The notes beneath the pieces are model-generated. The model had not been told where the DNA came from. It ran no database searches and saw only the letters and a list, made by a program, of their open reading frames with translations. This document shows positions 33,512 through 45,154 of a stretch of DNA of 64,000 nt, piece by piece. Position 1 is the first letter of the stretch, and each line of letters starts with the position of its first letter. This stretch comes from Salticus scenicus (Eukaryota > Arthropoda > Arachnida > Araneae > Salticidae), in contig OZ005650.1 of assembly GCA_963930645.1 (NCBI GenBank), forward strand, positions 59,213,218-59,277,217, read 5' to 3'. Made by a program: the position numbers and the translations under genes.

Positions 33512-35488
33512 GTTCCTCCCCAAAAGAAAAAAATTCGCGGAAAAAATCCCCAACGGGTTTTTACCCGTGCAAATTTTAAATTATTGCAATACTATGCAAA
33601 GAAAATTTTAGCTGCAGTGACTTACTGTTTAAAATTCAACTACATAATATTTTAGAAAAAGAAAAAAAAGAGGGGGGGAAACTTAAATTAGACTGCCCAA
33701 GAATAACTATTTGCATTTAAAATGTAATAAGGAAAAAGAAGGCCGAGCTTAAAACTGCCCACTCAGGAAAGATTTATGATAAAAATACTTTTTTAGCTCC
33801 ATCTGAGGTGCTTTATGGCAGAAACTCCATGCCCTAACTTAGTTAACTTATTTAAAGTCCAGCGTAATTACAGCGGGGCTTACATTCATCTTTCCTTAAA
33901 ACAAATGGAAAGGAAAAAATGTTCATTAATTTAAAATAAATTTTAGTACAAAAAGGATCGCTTAAAAAATAAATGCGATCGATAATTATTCAAATTAAAT
34001 TGTGACATTAAAAAGTCTTTATTGACAAAAAACTTGGTATATCTATCCATCTGCAGGTCAGTCTTGACCCAGATCATCAGCTAGGAAAAATACTTGAAAA
34101 GGCATCAGAGAAAAAAAGAAAAAAAATTCCAGTTGTCCACTATCTGCTTGAATCTTGAAGGAAATCCGCTGTTGGCAAGCGTCCAGAAAAAACATCGTTT
34201 ACTGCAGACAAGAAAAACGCTGGCTCCTTCAAATTCAGAGATCCAAAGTCTTTGGCAAACGTCCAAAAATTACCTCCTTTAGCATCAAAAGTAACAAGTA
34301 AAGGAATCATCTTGGATTTTCAGATCAACGACTGTATGGAGAGTTTGAATCAGAGGACATTCTAAAATACAAAATTCTTTTGAACGTATAAATCAAAAGT
34401 AAAGGTACACTACACTTTTACATAGATAAATGACATAATTTTATACATAAGCAATATTTTCACCTAGCTATTTGCGTACGGAAAAAACTAAATTGTTAGT
34501 GGATTAATAAGGTTAGTCGTTAAACGCGAATTTAGATGCAAAATAGCTTTAAAAAATCTCTTTTTACCCCATACTAATATATACATAAAACTCTTAGTGA
34601 AAATTCAAGAGTTAAAAATAAGAAATATTCATTTTATACAATTATCGACATTTAGAAAAACATAGATAAGGATACAAAATTTTTCAAAACTGCAGTTGAT
34701 AACTGCGAAATAAGTTCAAAACTGAGAAATAAAAAATTCACGAACATGCATATAGATCATTTACAAAACTATAGAAAAAAATGTTTATACACTTATAAAA
34801 TTTCATTTTATATAATTGAGAGAAATATAGTTAAGGAATATATACAAAATATTTCAAAAAGTTTGTTTTTTCAAACTGTCGTGGATGGCTACAAAATAGA
34901 GAAAGATTGGAGTATGTACATATAGATCATGTCAAAAAACTAGAGAAAATTTATATACTAAAAGTTAAGAAAATTTATCGTACGAATCGCTGCAGGTGAT
35001 GGCTAAAACAGAAAATATTTAAGTACAGATATATAGATCAGTCACAAAACGAAAGGGGGGAAAATTTATATAAAAATGTTCAAAAAGGTTTTTTACCAAG
35101 AACTGCTGGTGTTGGCTAGGAATAAAAAAAAACATTAACGTACATACATGCATATATTATATACAGAAAAAAATCATGACATGTAAACAATACATGAAAT
35201 TTCGAGAGATGAAAGTTCATGCTATAAGTTTAATTTTGCATTTTTAAATTTAAAAAGTTCATGGCTTGGAGCTCATGGTTGAAAGTCCAGAAGAAAGTCC
35301 TACATGTCGTAGATTTGATAATTTTTATGACAGAAATGCACTTTACAATGAAAAACATATAGAACCATAGCACCTGACAGATTGATTCCTTGATATCAGC
35401 AAAATCAGAGATGTGGGTCAGACTATCCTGTGGAGTTGCTGTTGAACTTTCAGCGCTGGTAGCTTGTAGATTGAACAGGATTGAACAG

Positions 35489-35830
35489 GGCGCAGCCCCC
35501 GCTCACCGCTCGAAGAGCGGTGTTGAGCGCTTCCAGAACTAAGTTCACGTGGGCTGCGCCAAGATGTTTATTGAAAAAAAAAAAAAATTACAAGAATCAT
35601 CGCCAGGCAGAGCCTACTCGCGACAATGGGCGATGTGAAACAAGTTCAATTTGCATAGTCTTTTGTTGGTCGGCATGCCGAGCCTAGCCGACTCCTCGCG
35701 ACAGAAGGCATGCTGACATGCTGTAATGTTATGTTGAAGTTCGAGAGGAATGGAGATGATCATTGTAGAATAGGTGTAGGTCATGTCAGCCTCTTGCCGG
35801 GTAAAACCCTTCGCGACAGAGGGCAAGAGG
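35489..35830. other. Structured segment, unit 5
   Basis: Clamp and three TCGCGACA stem-loops as in unit 3; the A-run between clamp and stem-loop A is longer. Confidence 0.75.
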
Positions 35831-36121
35831 TGCAGCACTGACTCTTGATGTGATTAAACAGCTTTTGTTGTTTTCCAAATTGACCAAGCTCAAGGGAAGT
35901 GGGAAAGATTAATCTGTTAAGTTTGAAATTTCATTTAAAAGGAAATAAATTTTATATAGTTTAAATAATAGGGGTTTACGCGGGTAGCTTGTAGATTGTA
36001 GTCCGGCATCGGAGAGGCATTTTTCTGGGATGGACTCAAGCCCGGTACCTTGTCACTGTCTACAGTTCCTTGAAAAGGTTCCGCTCGCTCTCTACTCGTT
36101 GAGATCGAGGTCCTGGAGAGC

Positions 36122-36952
36122 TTACAAGCTAGTTTTCACTTCGCTAGTGGAAAGTGCAACTTTTTGTTTTACTTTAGGCGGCATATCATTTAAACTAGCG
36201 ACCGAATTATCTGACTTTTTCGTTGGATTTACGACTTTATCATTGAATTTATGCACTGGATATGCCGAACTAGAGTTATTTAACTCTGCATTTTGAACTG
36301 TACTGCTTTCATTTACATTAACTAGTAGATTTTCTTCAAAATTAGCTACGAGATCATTAGAAGCACAGTGGATAAACTTTTCACTGTCTTTTACTACAGT
36401 TTCTGTGAAAATAAAAGAGTCCGTCGACTTGACTGTTTTGGAACTTAACTTATCAGGAGATGAATTTAAATCACTAGAAAAGTTAGCCGCAACATTTATT
36501 AATCTGTCACTGTCGGTCCGTTTAACGGCTTCAGCGGCCGCAGTTATTTTAATTTCCTTTACAATCTCTGTTACCCGAGCTTCAGTTACGTTTGATATTT
36601 CAGCTTGAGCCGGTTCAGCATTTAAATGCGAATGAGGGATATGCGAGGCTTGAACAGTAGAATTTAGTTGGACATTCGTTTCATTTAAGACAAGGGATTC
36701 ATTGACAGAATTAGGTTCAATCGTATTTTCCTTTTCAACCGCCGTCGCTACGCAAGATATTTTATCGGATTTTTCATCCGTAGCCAAAGGCTGAAAGACA
36801 GAGGTAGATTTGCCTGTAGTGCTGGTAAATGGCGTAGTTTGCACGTTTTCATTAACTTTTACTTGACTTTTGTCACCAGAAATACCGTTTTCATCGTCAG
36901 TTTTAGGTTGGTTTACACTAATAGACTGTGACTTAATAACTTTTTGTGGTTT
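36122..36952 (-). pseudogene. Second long frame of unit 5
   Basis: Same frame and length as unit 1, with K to R in SDRLINV. No recognisable domain. Confidence 0.55.
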
Positions 36953-37019
36953 TTACACTGGGTTTACTATTGCTTCCCAGTGACGTTCGTAAAGGGGAGG
37001 GAGCGGTCATGTTGCATTC

Positions 37020-37229
37020 TTAGTCTGTCATCCCGAGTGGCATAAAACTGATAATCCGACTTTTTAAGTCCTCATAGGTTGGATTTGAGCCAAGCGAATG
37101 GCAGGCGATTAACCTATGCCACTGTCTCGGTTCTCCTTCTAGGAAATAGGCTAACCAAGAATATTTTTTTTTAACATTGATTTTATGAAAATGGAAAAAA
37201 TATTCAATCTGCTCAAAAAATTGCAGCAC
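37020..37229 (-). pseudogene. Gag N-terminal fragment, unit 5
   Basis: Same core and early TAA. The 13-base C-run puts the upstream part in a third frame, so the readable part starts near LQFFEQIEYFF. Confidence 0.7.
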
Positions 37230-37294
37230 GCTAGTGGTGCCATCAAAAAGACTTGCTCGGGGGGGGGGGGGATTCGAGCAAAGATGGGCGCCAA

Positions 37295-37851
37295 TGTGGA
37301 GAATTAGACTTCTCCATCCTCATTTAACTTGAAGCTGAAACTTACTTAATTACTTAATGAAGTTATGAAATAACACAAAGTCAGATTTATAAAATCAATG
37401 GAGCTTTTATTTGAGCTTAAATAAAAAGGCGGGCGTTGGACTTTATATTTAATATCTTTATAACTTAAGATGGACAGCCATACTAACTATTCTAACTTCA
37501 AATGATTAACCACAAATAATTTCCACTACTACATTTAACTTCAATCACCCTCGTGGCTCAGTAACCTTTCGATAGCAGGAGAATTCCCCGACACCGCTAT
37601 CTACTCGACTTACATCCAACTATATCCGCTACTAACTCTCCAAAGCAATCTTAATTCCAACTAACTCCTAAAGCAATCTTCCTACTACTATATATATAAA
37701 TCACTTTTCAAACTTATTAGCATAATGTCAATTACAATTTTAGCTTAGGATGAGAACTAACTCTATTACTCAATTGAATCCTAAAACCTTCGTATTCATG
37801 TGTTACTCTTAAAGTGCGAATTTTAACCGTAGCACTTTGCTATATCTGATA
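37295..37851 (-). repeat. LTR 6 (5' LTR of the array), variant type B
   Basis: 557 bp with the same linked variants as LTR 3. Its outer end reads TATATCTGATA where the others have TATACCTGACA, so the terminal TGT/ACA pair is lost on this side. Beyond it the sequence is unique. Confidence 0.93.
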
Positions 37852-39964
37852 ATAGTGCTCAAGGAATACAATTGTTTCATTAAGAAAAAAAAATCTGTGC
37901 AAATGTATTCCCGTCATGTCAGTACTATGACTATTATACCATAAAAATACTATTAGTAATATTTTAAGTTAGTACCTGTAAAAAAGCACCTTCACATTTT
38001 GATTTCTTCTAAAAGTTTCAAGATAAAGAGTTTTGCTCACATGGCTGTCAAACACAGCTGCCGTTTACGTGATCTGGCAAATTGTTTACGCCTGTAATAT
38101 TTGTTCAAAACTTATACACAAATAAAGTATATCTTAGGAACACATATTATGGAAAATTATTTACTGTAAGTTGGTTAAACGTGTATTCATATTCACGATA
38201 AATGAAAACGACTGTTTCTCGTTAAGGTTTCTATAGTCATTTTACGCATTTACGAAGAAATTTCAAAGGTTATGATTTCACTTTACACTTAACAATCTTT
38301 ATTAATAATATCTATCAAACAATAAGATATTTTTATTTGCGAGTTATAAATTTGGATACATTGACATAATAATTGTGATTAAAAAAGTTTTCTATTAATT
38401 TTATCACGATCCTAAGCCAATTAATTTAAAAGCATCCTAAAGTAAAATTTACATTTTAAAATGGGCCAACATAAATTGTATTTGTAAGATTTTTTTAACT
38501 AGGAAATAAGCTTTAATATAATTCGAAATAGTACAGTAACGTTAAATGTTAATAATGTGGGGAGAAGATATATATATACTTAAAGTACACTGTTCGATTG
38601 CAAATTGGTCAATTTAAATTGTCTGTCACGTATGGCTGTAATGTCCGTTAAACTACATTTAAGGAAAAAAAAAAACAACTGAGAATTGTAACATTATAAC
38701 GTGTTTTATACGAGACCTTATACTTTTCTAAAGTAGCTTTAAAGTGAGCCAATCAGACCTACCTCCTAATATGATTGTCCATTTTTATTATCTTAGCTTT
38801 TCATTATCGTAAAAAGTGAATCTGCACTATACAAGTATCAAGCTCAAACCGATTAAAGAACAAATACTATGTTTGCCAATCAGAATATGAGCGAGGACAA
38901 TCATTTTAAGGCTCAGTTTAAAGCCATTTTACAAAAGCAAAAGTTTGCTGTTGAAACCCCTTACAAAATTATATATATTTATTTACTTTTACAAAAACAA
39001 GAACTATTGAATATCGATTTCTAATAAGACACAAGTTTTTATCAAGATTTCAATATTTAGAGGTTGCTTTTTTAAAGCCATAAGATATTAAGCTCTCTTT
39101 ATAAAAATAATTATTAAACAATGTAACATGTATTCGTATTTGATATTTTTTACATAATCGTTGCCAATTCCATTTCTCATTCCTGTTTATCTTTAAATAA
39201 TTTTGAATACTATAAATCCTTCCCTACTTATAAAAATTTTAAATCTTTATTTTATTTTAAAAAAAAAAGACGTATTAAAGACGTAAATAAAGACGTAAAG
39301 TTTCTTATCCATTATGAAGTCGCTTAGTTAAAAAATACATTTAAAGAAAACTATGCATGTAAAAAAAAAAAAAAAAAACTGAAATTTTTAATGATTGGAA
39401 AAAACAAATAAAAAATATATATTCTTCAACTACTTTTCATGAAACCATGGAAGCATCTGCGCAATTGCAAACTCAACGAGTCCAATGCTAAAATAGGGGT
39501 GACAGTCATCTGACTCAGAGAAAATGAGCAATAACAGAGCGCGGAATTACTGGATGTTTTCCAAATTTCAACCTGGCATCCCTCCAACATTTTGGACACA
39601 TCCTCACTGTCATTTTTAGGATACGTGGCCGCACTGATTTGTATTAATTATTTATTTTCATTTTTACACATTTCAACTCAATTCAAAAACAACAATATTG
39701 CACTATTTTTATTTTTCTTACGAGTATTTTTCTTAAATTTAATTCGAGATATTTTCGACTTTCAATATTATTATTTTCGCATATTTAATTTTATAAAGAT
39801 CTTCTCTTAAAATTTCTTTAATTTTTATGATAAAAGACATAAATAAATTGAAACAAACAAGAAAGAAAAATCATGGAGTACGCATCAATCATTAATACTG
39901 TCCAACTGTACATACTCGCTGTATCGTATGACCTTTAATATTCTTTGACTACGTATTCACATCA
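37852..39964. other. AT-rich sequence right of the LTR array
   Basis: No gene supported. A slightly less AT-rich patch at about 39440-39600 has no sustained frame; the 72-residue frame at 39592-39810 is Phe/Leu/Ile-rich background. Confidence 0.5.
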
Positions 39965-40830
39965 CAGGCAGATAGAAAGACAGGCAAACTGAATAATGGA
40001 ATTCATAATTACTCTTAAACATTGTTAGAAAGTGGCAAAAAATCTAAACGGAAATGCAGCATATTAATGTATCTGATGGATTTACTGTAACCCTGTAAAT
40101 CTGAATGCGAAATGTATTTTATTCTATACTAAATATTACTTTAGCATATTAACAATAAACGTCAATTTCTTTATGATTTTTACAGTAGAAAGATATTTAA
40201 ATGTGAATTATAAAAAATGTTCCAACTAAAAGGAAACGCATTGACATATTTTGTGATGTCGCTGTACACAACCCAGTTGTATCGGACATATTAATGCCAT
40301 TTTAAATAGGGAGCATTCTATAGTGAACTTGAATAATATATATAATAAAAAATATATATATATGAAAATATGTACGAACATTGGAGACAAGCAGACTGAC
40401 AGATACATTCAATTAAATCATATTCATACTTAAAACTGTTAGAAAGTGTTAAAAACACTTAATGTAAATGAAAATGAAAGCTTTGTGTGGACATGTAAAT
40501 CGTGCTGTATTCTATAGAAAACATTCTTTTGTACATGTGAATGACTAATTTCAATTTAATTAAGACTTGTGCAAAGTAAGGTTATAAAAATATCACTTAC
40601 ATAAAAACCTCTCATAGAACACAAAACCTTGAAATAATTTTGATTATTGCATTTGACGCAAACCAGTGGTGGTATTTACTCCTTTTTCAATAGGGAACAT
40701 TCGAAAGTGAACTTGAATAACATATATCAGTTTCGAGAATTTCCATGAATATTTGCAGGAAGTTAAGGGCGGACAGACAGACAAACCGAGGTCAATAATA
40801 CTTTGTAACGTTGGAAAATTTTATAAATGA
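39965..40830 (+). repeat. Degenerate tandem repeat, about 400-bp period, two copies plus a partial third
   Basis: Shared blocks recur near 39968/40388/40772 (GACAGGCAAACTGA-type), 40020/40440/40812 (TTGTTAGAAAGTGG-type) and 40307/40690 (AATAGGGAGCATTCTATAGT / AATAGGGAACATTCGAAAGT, each followed by GAACTTGAATAA.ATATAT). Heavily diverged. The CAGACAGACA-type tract recalls family R. Confidence 0.6.
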
Positions 40831-40952
40831 TGAAAAATTAAAGTATTATTTGTAAAATAATATTCATAAAAATGTATATTCGCAATATCAAATGATTTCA
40901 TATTATGTGTATTTTTTTTCAAGATTTTGTACTTTCTTTTACCCATATACGT

Positions 40953-40987
<35 letters not shown>

Positions 40988-40992
<5 letters not shown>

Positions 40993-41300
40993 CTGTTATC
41001 TATAAGGTAGAGAAAGTATTGTTTGTGGGTGAATTTTTTGAAAGTTCGATTTTGTTATATTTACACGTTTTAAAGTCCTCTGAATCTAAAAAACATACGT
41101 TTAGTGGTTAATCTGTGTGTCTGTGTGTCTGTTATCAGCATATCTCAAGAACGAACTGTAGCAGGAAGTTCAAAATCAATCTTTTAAATCTGTATCATAT
41201 AATGACGTTTTATTAAAATCAAGCGAATGATATACATCTGTGGGCGAAATACATTACATCTATGGACGAAATTACGGGTAAGTAGAGTTTAACAACGGTA
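40988..41300 (-). repeat. Family R fragment, minus strand
   Basis: Reads in reverse of 5330-5640: ACTTTCT...AAGGTAGAGAAAGTATTG, TTTACACGTTTTAAAG, a TGTGTGTCTGTGTGTCTGTT tract and ATCAGCATATCTCAAGAACG. A T-run of about 31 bases lies directly before it. Confidence 0.65.
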
Positions 41301-41568
41301 CACTGTACATAATTACGTAAAAGTGATATATACAGTACAGAGCAAGAAATAATTAAGACATGTAAAGTTTAGCATTTTCGGTGACTCTGTTCACCAAATT
41401 ATTTTTTATTTAAAAATTGTCAAAAGGGGAATAAACCGCAGAACAAAATTATTATATACAAATCAGCTGTTTATTTATTGATTTATTTTATTTTATTTTA
41501 TTTTATTTGAATTAATAAATATGTCCAGGCAAGAAAAAGATAAAAATAGACTGGAAACGTGGGTATTC

Positions 41569-41733
41569 ATGATGTCCGAAAACTGGTGAAAATGACTGGA
41601 TAGAACAGAGTTTCAATTTTTTCTATGAGAAAATGTCTAAAAAACAACGAAGACACTCAAAGAAGACCAGGATCTGGAAGATCTCTTATTTTATCAGTAA
41701 AGGATAAGCGTAGAATATCATGCGTAACATGAA
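41569..41733 (+). pseudogene. Tc1/Tc3-type transposase N-terminal fragment
   Basis: In one frame: HDVRKLVKMTG, a stop, NRVSIFSMRKC and then QRRPGSGRSLILSVKDKRRI, ending at a stop. The PGSGR hinge after a helix-turn-helix and before SxxDxRxI is typical of the paired-like DNA-binding part of Tc1-family transposases. No catalytic part follows. It is a different lineage from the element at 2091. Homology read from motif order only. Confidence 0.6.
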
Positions 41734-42181
41734 GAAATAGTTATTGGAGTTCCATTAAATATAATATGAAGTTCTAATTCAGGACAACTAGTCCATTTAA
41801 AATACACGTTATGATGTATGACGCATAATAAACTATAAAAATATTTTGTTAGATGTGTTAGTAAGTGTATAAAAGAAATATCTCAGGTATTGTCTATAAG
41901 TTGTGTAAATGTATTGCGTTTGTTATAAAGTGAACACACTAAATTTTAAATTGTTAAGTTGAAATTAGATTGAATATATTTTAATGTAAAATGAAATAAA
42001 GAAATCGTATTTCTTTCTAAATATAAATTTTACAACAGTATATTGGAACAGTATGTAAATTCAAAACACTTTTTGCAGAAATTCAGAATTTATTTGGATT
42101 ACATTTTGTTATTTGGGTTTAAAAATACTTTATTTTTTGGTAATTCTATTCTTTCTTCTCTATTTTGTTCTGATTTACTAC

Positions 42182-42228
<47 letters not shown>

Positions 42229-44640
42229 CTACAGATATTTTTAGTAAGAAAGAAATTGTTAAATAGTGCAGCTTAAATTAATATAAAAGAATAAATTGTT
42301 TTCCTTAATATTGTACGTAACACATATGTTTTCTAGACAATGAAAAATGTTTGCTGATGAATATTATTATTATTATTTTTCAAAATGATCAGTTTTTCTT
42401 TTTATCTTTCTGTAGCTTAGAAACAATTGATAAATGAAACAGAAAGTGTTTATTATTAATTGTTTCTGTAGTACTTTTCTTAATATTCTTTGTTGAAAAA
42501 AAAAAAAAAAAAAAAAAAAATGAGACATACTTTCAATACAAAAGTTTCTTTTTTAACTTGACATATTTTAATCTCTATTATCATGCTTGTTTATATTCTG
42601 TTGCCTAAATTAGAATAAAGCTCTTTTTCTTAAAAACCAATGAAACAAAATTCACTTTTTGTTTACCTTCTGTTTAAACTGATGCAATGAAATTTGAACC
42701 TCTTTGTGACATGTTAAAAGCTTTTAAATGAAAATAAAAATGTATTCTGCTATTTTAGAGAAAATATCAGAGTTTCATTTTTATTCTGCAAAGAAATGAA
42801 ACTTTATATTTTTAGAAAATTTTAGTGATTATTGGATGATTTTTTTTTCTTTTTAAATGAATATCAGTTAACCCCTCCCCCCCCCCCCCAAAAAAAAAAA
42901 AAAAAAAAAAAAAAAAATTATAATCAATAAGTCTGCACATTCTACACTATCTACCAATAAGAATTTGGACGTTTTCGTATTTAGATGTATTGTAGAATAT
43001 CTAGAAAATTCTTTACGAATTATCTTGTAAATTTGGGATTATGAAGAAAATATTATAGCTCATAAAGTTCTGCGAAAGGTTTGTACCGAAGACAAAATAA
43101 TTCAGGTTACAATTAAAAACAAATCTGAATGTTTTGTTTTACCCTGTAAGAAGCAATGCTTAAAATGCGTTTTGGCTGTAGCATAAGATTATGAGGCTTC
43201 TTCTGGTCACAGATTACCATGTAGATAGGACAGTGAGGTTAAAACGTGAACTGCGGCGACAGCAGCACCCCAATTTGAACAGAAGGAAATTAAGAGCTTC
43301 CACATGTGTTAGATCTACATGTTTGTCATCTTTGATCAAAAACTGCTTTTCTGTTTCTCGATTCGTTTGTAGTACATTTGTAGTAGATTTGTTGTAGATT
43401 TGTCGTTTGTTGTAGATTTTATAAAGTTTTTCTCTTTCTTCACTTTCTATTATTTTTTAATTCACAAAATCATGCTCAAAATATACAGAGCTATTAATCT
43501 GAACTAAAAGTAACTTTTACAATGTTTAAAAATATACTTTACCGAACACATTCATATTCAAACACAAATTAAAATGAAAAGCTGTAAATCTGAAATAGCA
43601 GTATGAAAACGTTAATATTTAACATTTATTGGTTTACGTGATACAAAAATGCCAAAATGAAAAAAATAATATTTGGGTTCATGTAAATTTTCAAAATTTA
43701 TTTGATTAATATTTAATACTTGCTTTTTGAAATAGTTTGTTTTTGCCGTTCAAGTTTGCAAAAAAATAATTAATTTGCCAAAAGAAAACATAGATATTAT
43801 GCAAAGAAGACGAGAAATGTCGTAAGCTGGAGAGTGCATTTGACTTACAGAGATTGTCCACTGGGCCTCTGTTGTCGAATTTTGTGTACCATTGAGTAAA
43901 CGGTAGTGTCCTATCTGTATTGTAATCTGTGCTCCTAGTTATCTTTATTTTTTATGTGGTTACTAAATATATTCATAGAGATAAAACTGTTTCTTTAGAA
44001 AATTGAAAAAATACAAAATAATAACAGTAAAAAAAAAAAAAAAAGACACATCTTAATTATAACATGTATGGTATTGGACCAAGAGTAAAACTATTCATAG
44101 GATTCATACCATACGCAGAGAATACTGCCATCAGAATGCAAAATATTTAATATCTTATTAAATACAAGCAGTTTTATTAAATATTGTTTAGCCATACATG
44201 CGTAAGCTTAAAAATATTGATTTGCATAATTTAATAGCCAACAGTATTAAACTATTTATATACCCCAGTATACACCCAGTACTTACCCAGTATTAAGATA
44301 CCCAGTATTAAGCTACTTATAACCTCAAACAGATAGCGTGTAAATAGATAAAAGTCGTACATGATAGAAATAACTGAATTTCCGTTCTTCTCTGAAATGA
44401 AGAGCATGTTAAGGGTGTTTTATATCTATTATCTATTAACAATTTACTAACCATTGATTAAATCACAGTGAATAATGTGAGGGCTTTATTCAAAAATGTG
44501 ATAAAAGTCCGTTATAGTTCAGATATTATTTTGGTATTTAGCTAGTGGCGATAACTTATTCAATTTACATGTTAATTTACATGATTGAGAAGTTTTTGAA
44601 AGCATTTATGAGGAATTTTGCAGTTACTTAAATTTTGAAA
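41734..44640. other. AT-rich sequence with microsatellites
   Basis: (AAT)n at about 42185-42225, a poly-A run near 42497-42521, and a C-run followed by a long A-run at about 42879-42917. A 68-residue frame at 43191-43397 has an Arg-rich stretch and then a GTAGATTTGT-type short repeat (43370-43420); I do not recognise it and do not call it a gene. Confidence 0.45.
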
Positions 44641-44691
44641 AAAATTACTGGATTAATCTTATTAAGGTCTGTGTTTTCGAAAACGTTTCAT

Positions 44692-44769
44692 TTAAACTTT
44701 TTACAAAAGAGAGGTATTCCAATCGGAACGAGTTTGTCGAGTGCTTTCGCTAATTTATTTTTATATATA

Positions 44770-44808
<39 letters not shown>

Positions 44809-45154
44809 CTTTCTTCAGGTATATTGACGATTTGATTGTTTTTAACTGTAATGATTTCGAAAATATTGCTAAAAAAATATATCCTAAAAAATTAGTTTTA
44901 AACCGTACAGATACAGATAGAATTTCATTCCTGGATCTTAACATAAAGAGATATAAAAATAAATGGCTTATTGGTTTATACAATAAAAGGAAAGATTTTT
45001 ATTTTAATTAAACAGCCTCACCAATTGCTTTTCAAATATCAGTAGAAAAGTTTTGAAAAATATCATGTTCGCACAGTTAAAAAGAATTCGCACTATTTGT
45101 AAAAATGATGATGATTTACAATATGCTCTTGAAGATTTCAGAAAAACTTTGTAA
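44692..45154 (+). pseudogene. Reverse transcriptase relic, Penelope-like or related, split by a TA microsatellite
   Basis: The first part reads LQKRGIPIGTSLSSAFANLF, the RT motif that precedes the catalytic box. A (TA)n run at about 44774-44806 follows. The next part starts FFRYIDDLIVFN with the YxDD catalytic pair, then YPKKLVLNRT, SFLDLNIKRY and LIGLYNKRKDFYFN, and stops. A further frame gives CFSNISRK and NIMFAQLKRIRTICKNDDDL. The GIPxGT, YIDD, FLDLNI, LYxKRxDFxF, SNI, QLxRxxRIC order matches a group of intron-like/Penelope-like RTs known from invertebrate genomes. At least two frame breaks plus the microsatellite make it dead. A small inverted repeat, CCGACG/CGTCGG, lies at 45250-45269 downstream. 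Confidence 0.7.

Larger units (their letters stand above)
33512..37294 (-). mobile_element. Internal region of unit 5 (5'-most unit)
   Basis: 3783 bp, same layout; structured segment 35489-35830, made longer by a 13-base A-run. Private: TATATCTATCCATC near 34039 (four bases shorter) and a 13-base G-run before the PBS. Confidence 0.9.
15605..37851 (-). mobile_element. Tandem array of one non-autonomous LTR retroelement: six LTRs, five internal regions
   Basis: Six 557-bp LTRs begin at 15605, 19943, 24281, 28619, 32955 and 37295, giving periods of 4338, 4338, 4338, 4336 and 4340 bp. Adjacent units share one LTR, the pattern produced by recombination between LTRs rather than by repeated insertion. 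On the minus strand each unit reads: LTR, a TGGCGCCCATC primer binding site one base after it, a broken gag, a second long frame, a GC-rich structured stretch, about 2 kb of non-coding AT-rich DNA, a GGGGAGGAAC polypurine tract, LTR. I see no protease, reverse transcriptase or integrase motif in any unit, so mobility must have come from another element. No perfect target duplication is seen: left flank CATAA, right flank ATAGT, and the outer LTR end is TGATA instead of TGACA. Confidence 0.93.

Noticed and set aside
15605..37851. Satellite DNA interpretation of the 4.34-kb tandem repeat
   Set aside because: Exact LTR boundaries, PBS and polypurine tract next to them, and LTRs at both ends of the array show a retroelement origin.
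42043..42276. 77-residue frame at the AAT microsatellite, and similar poly-Ile/Leu frames at 57.5-57.9 kb
   Set aside because: Frames kept open by trinucleotide repeats; the 57.6 kb one overlaps a SINE.
43191..43397. 68-residue frame with an Arg-rich stretch
   Set aside because: No family recognised, runs into a short GTAGATTTGT repeat, no splice or promoter context that I can support.
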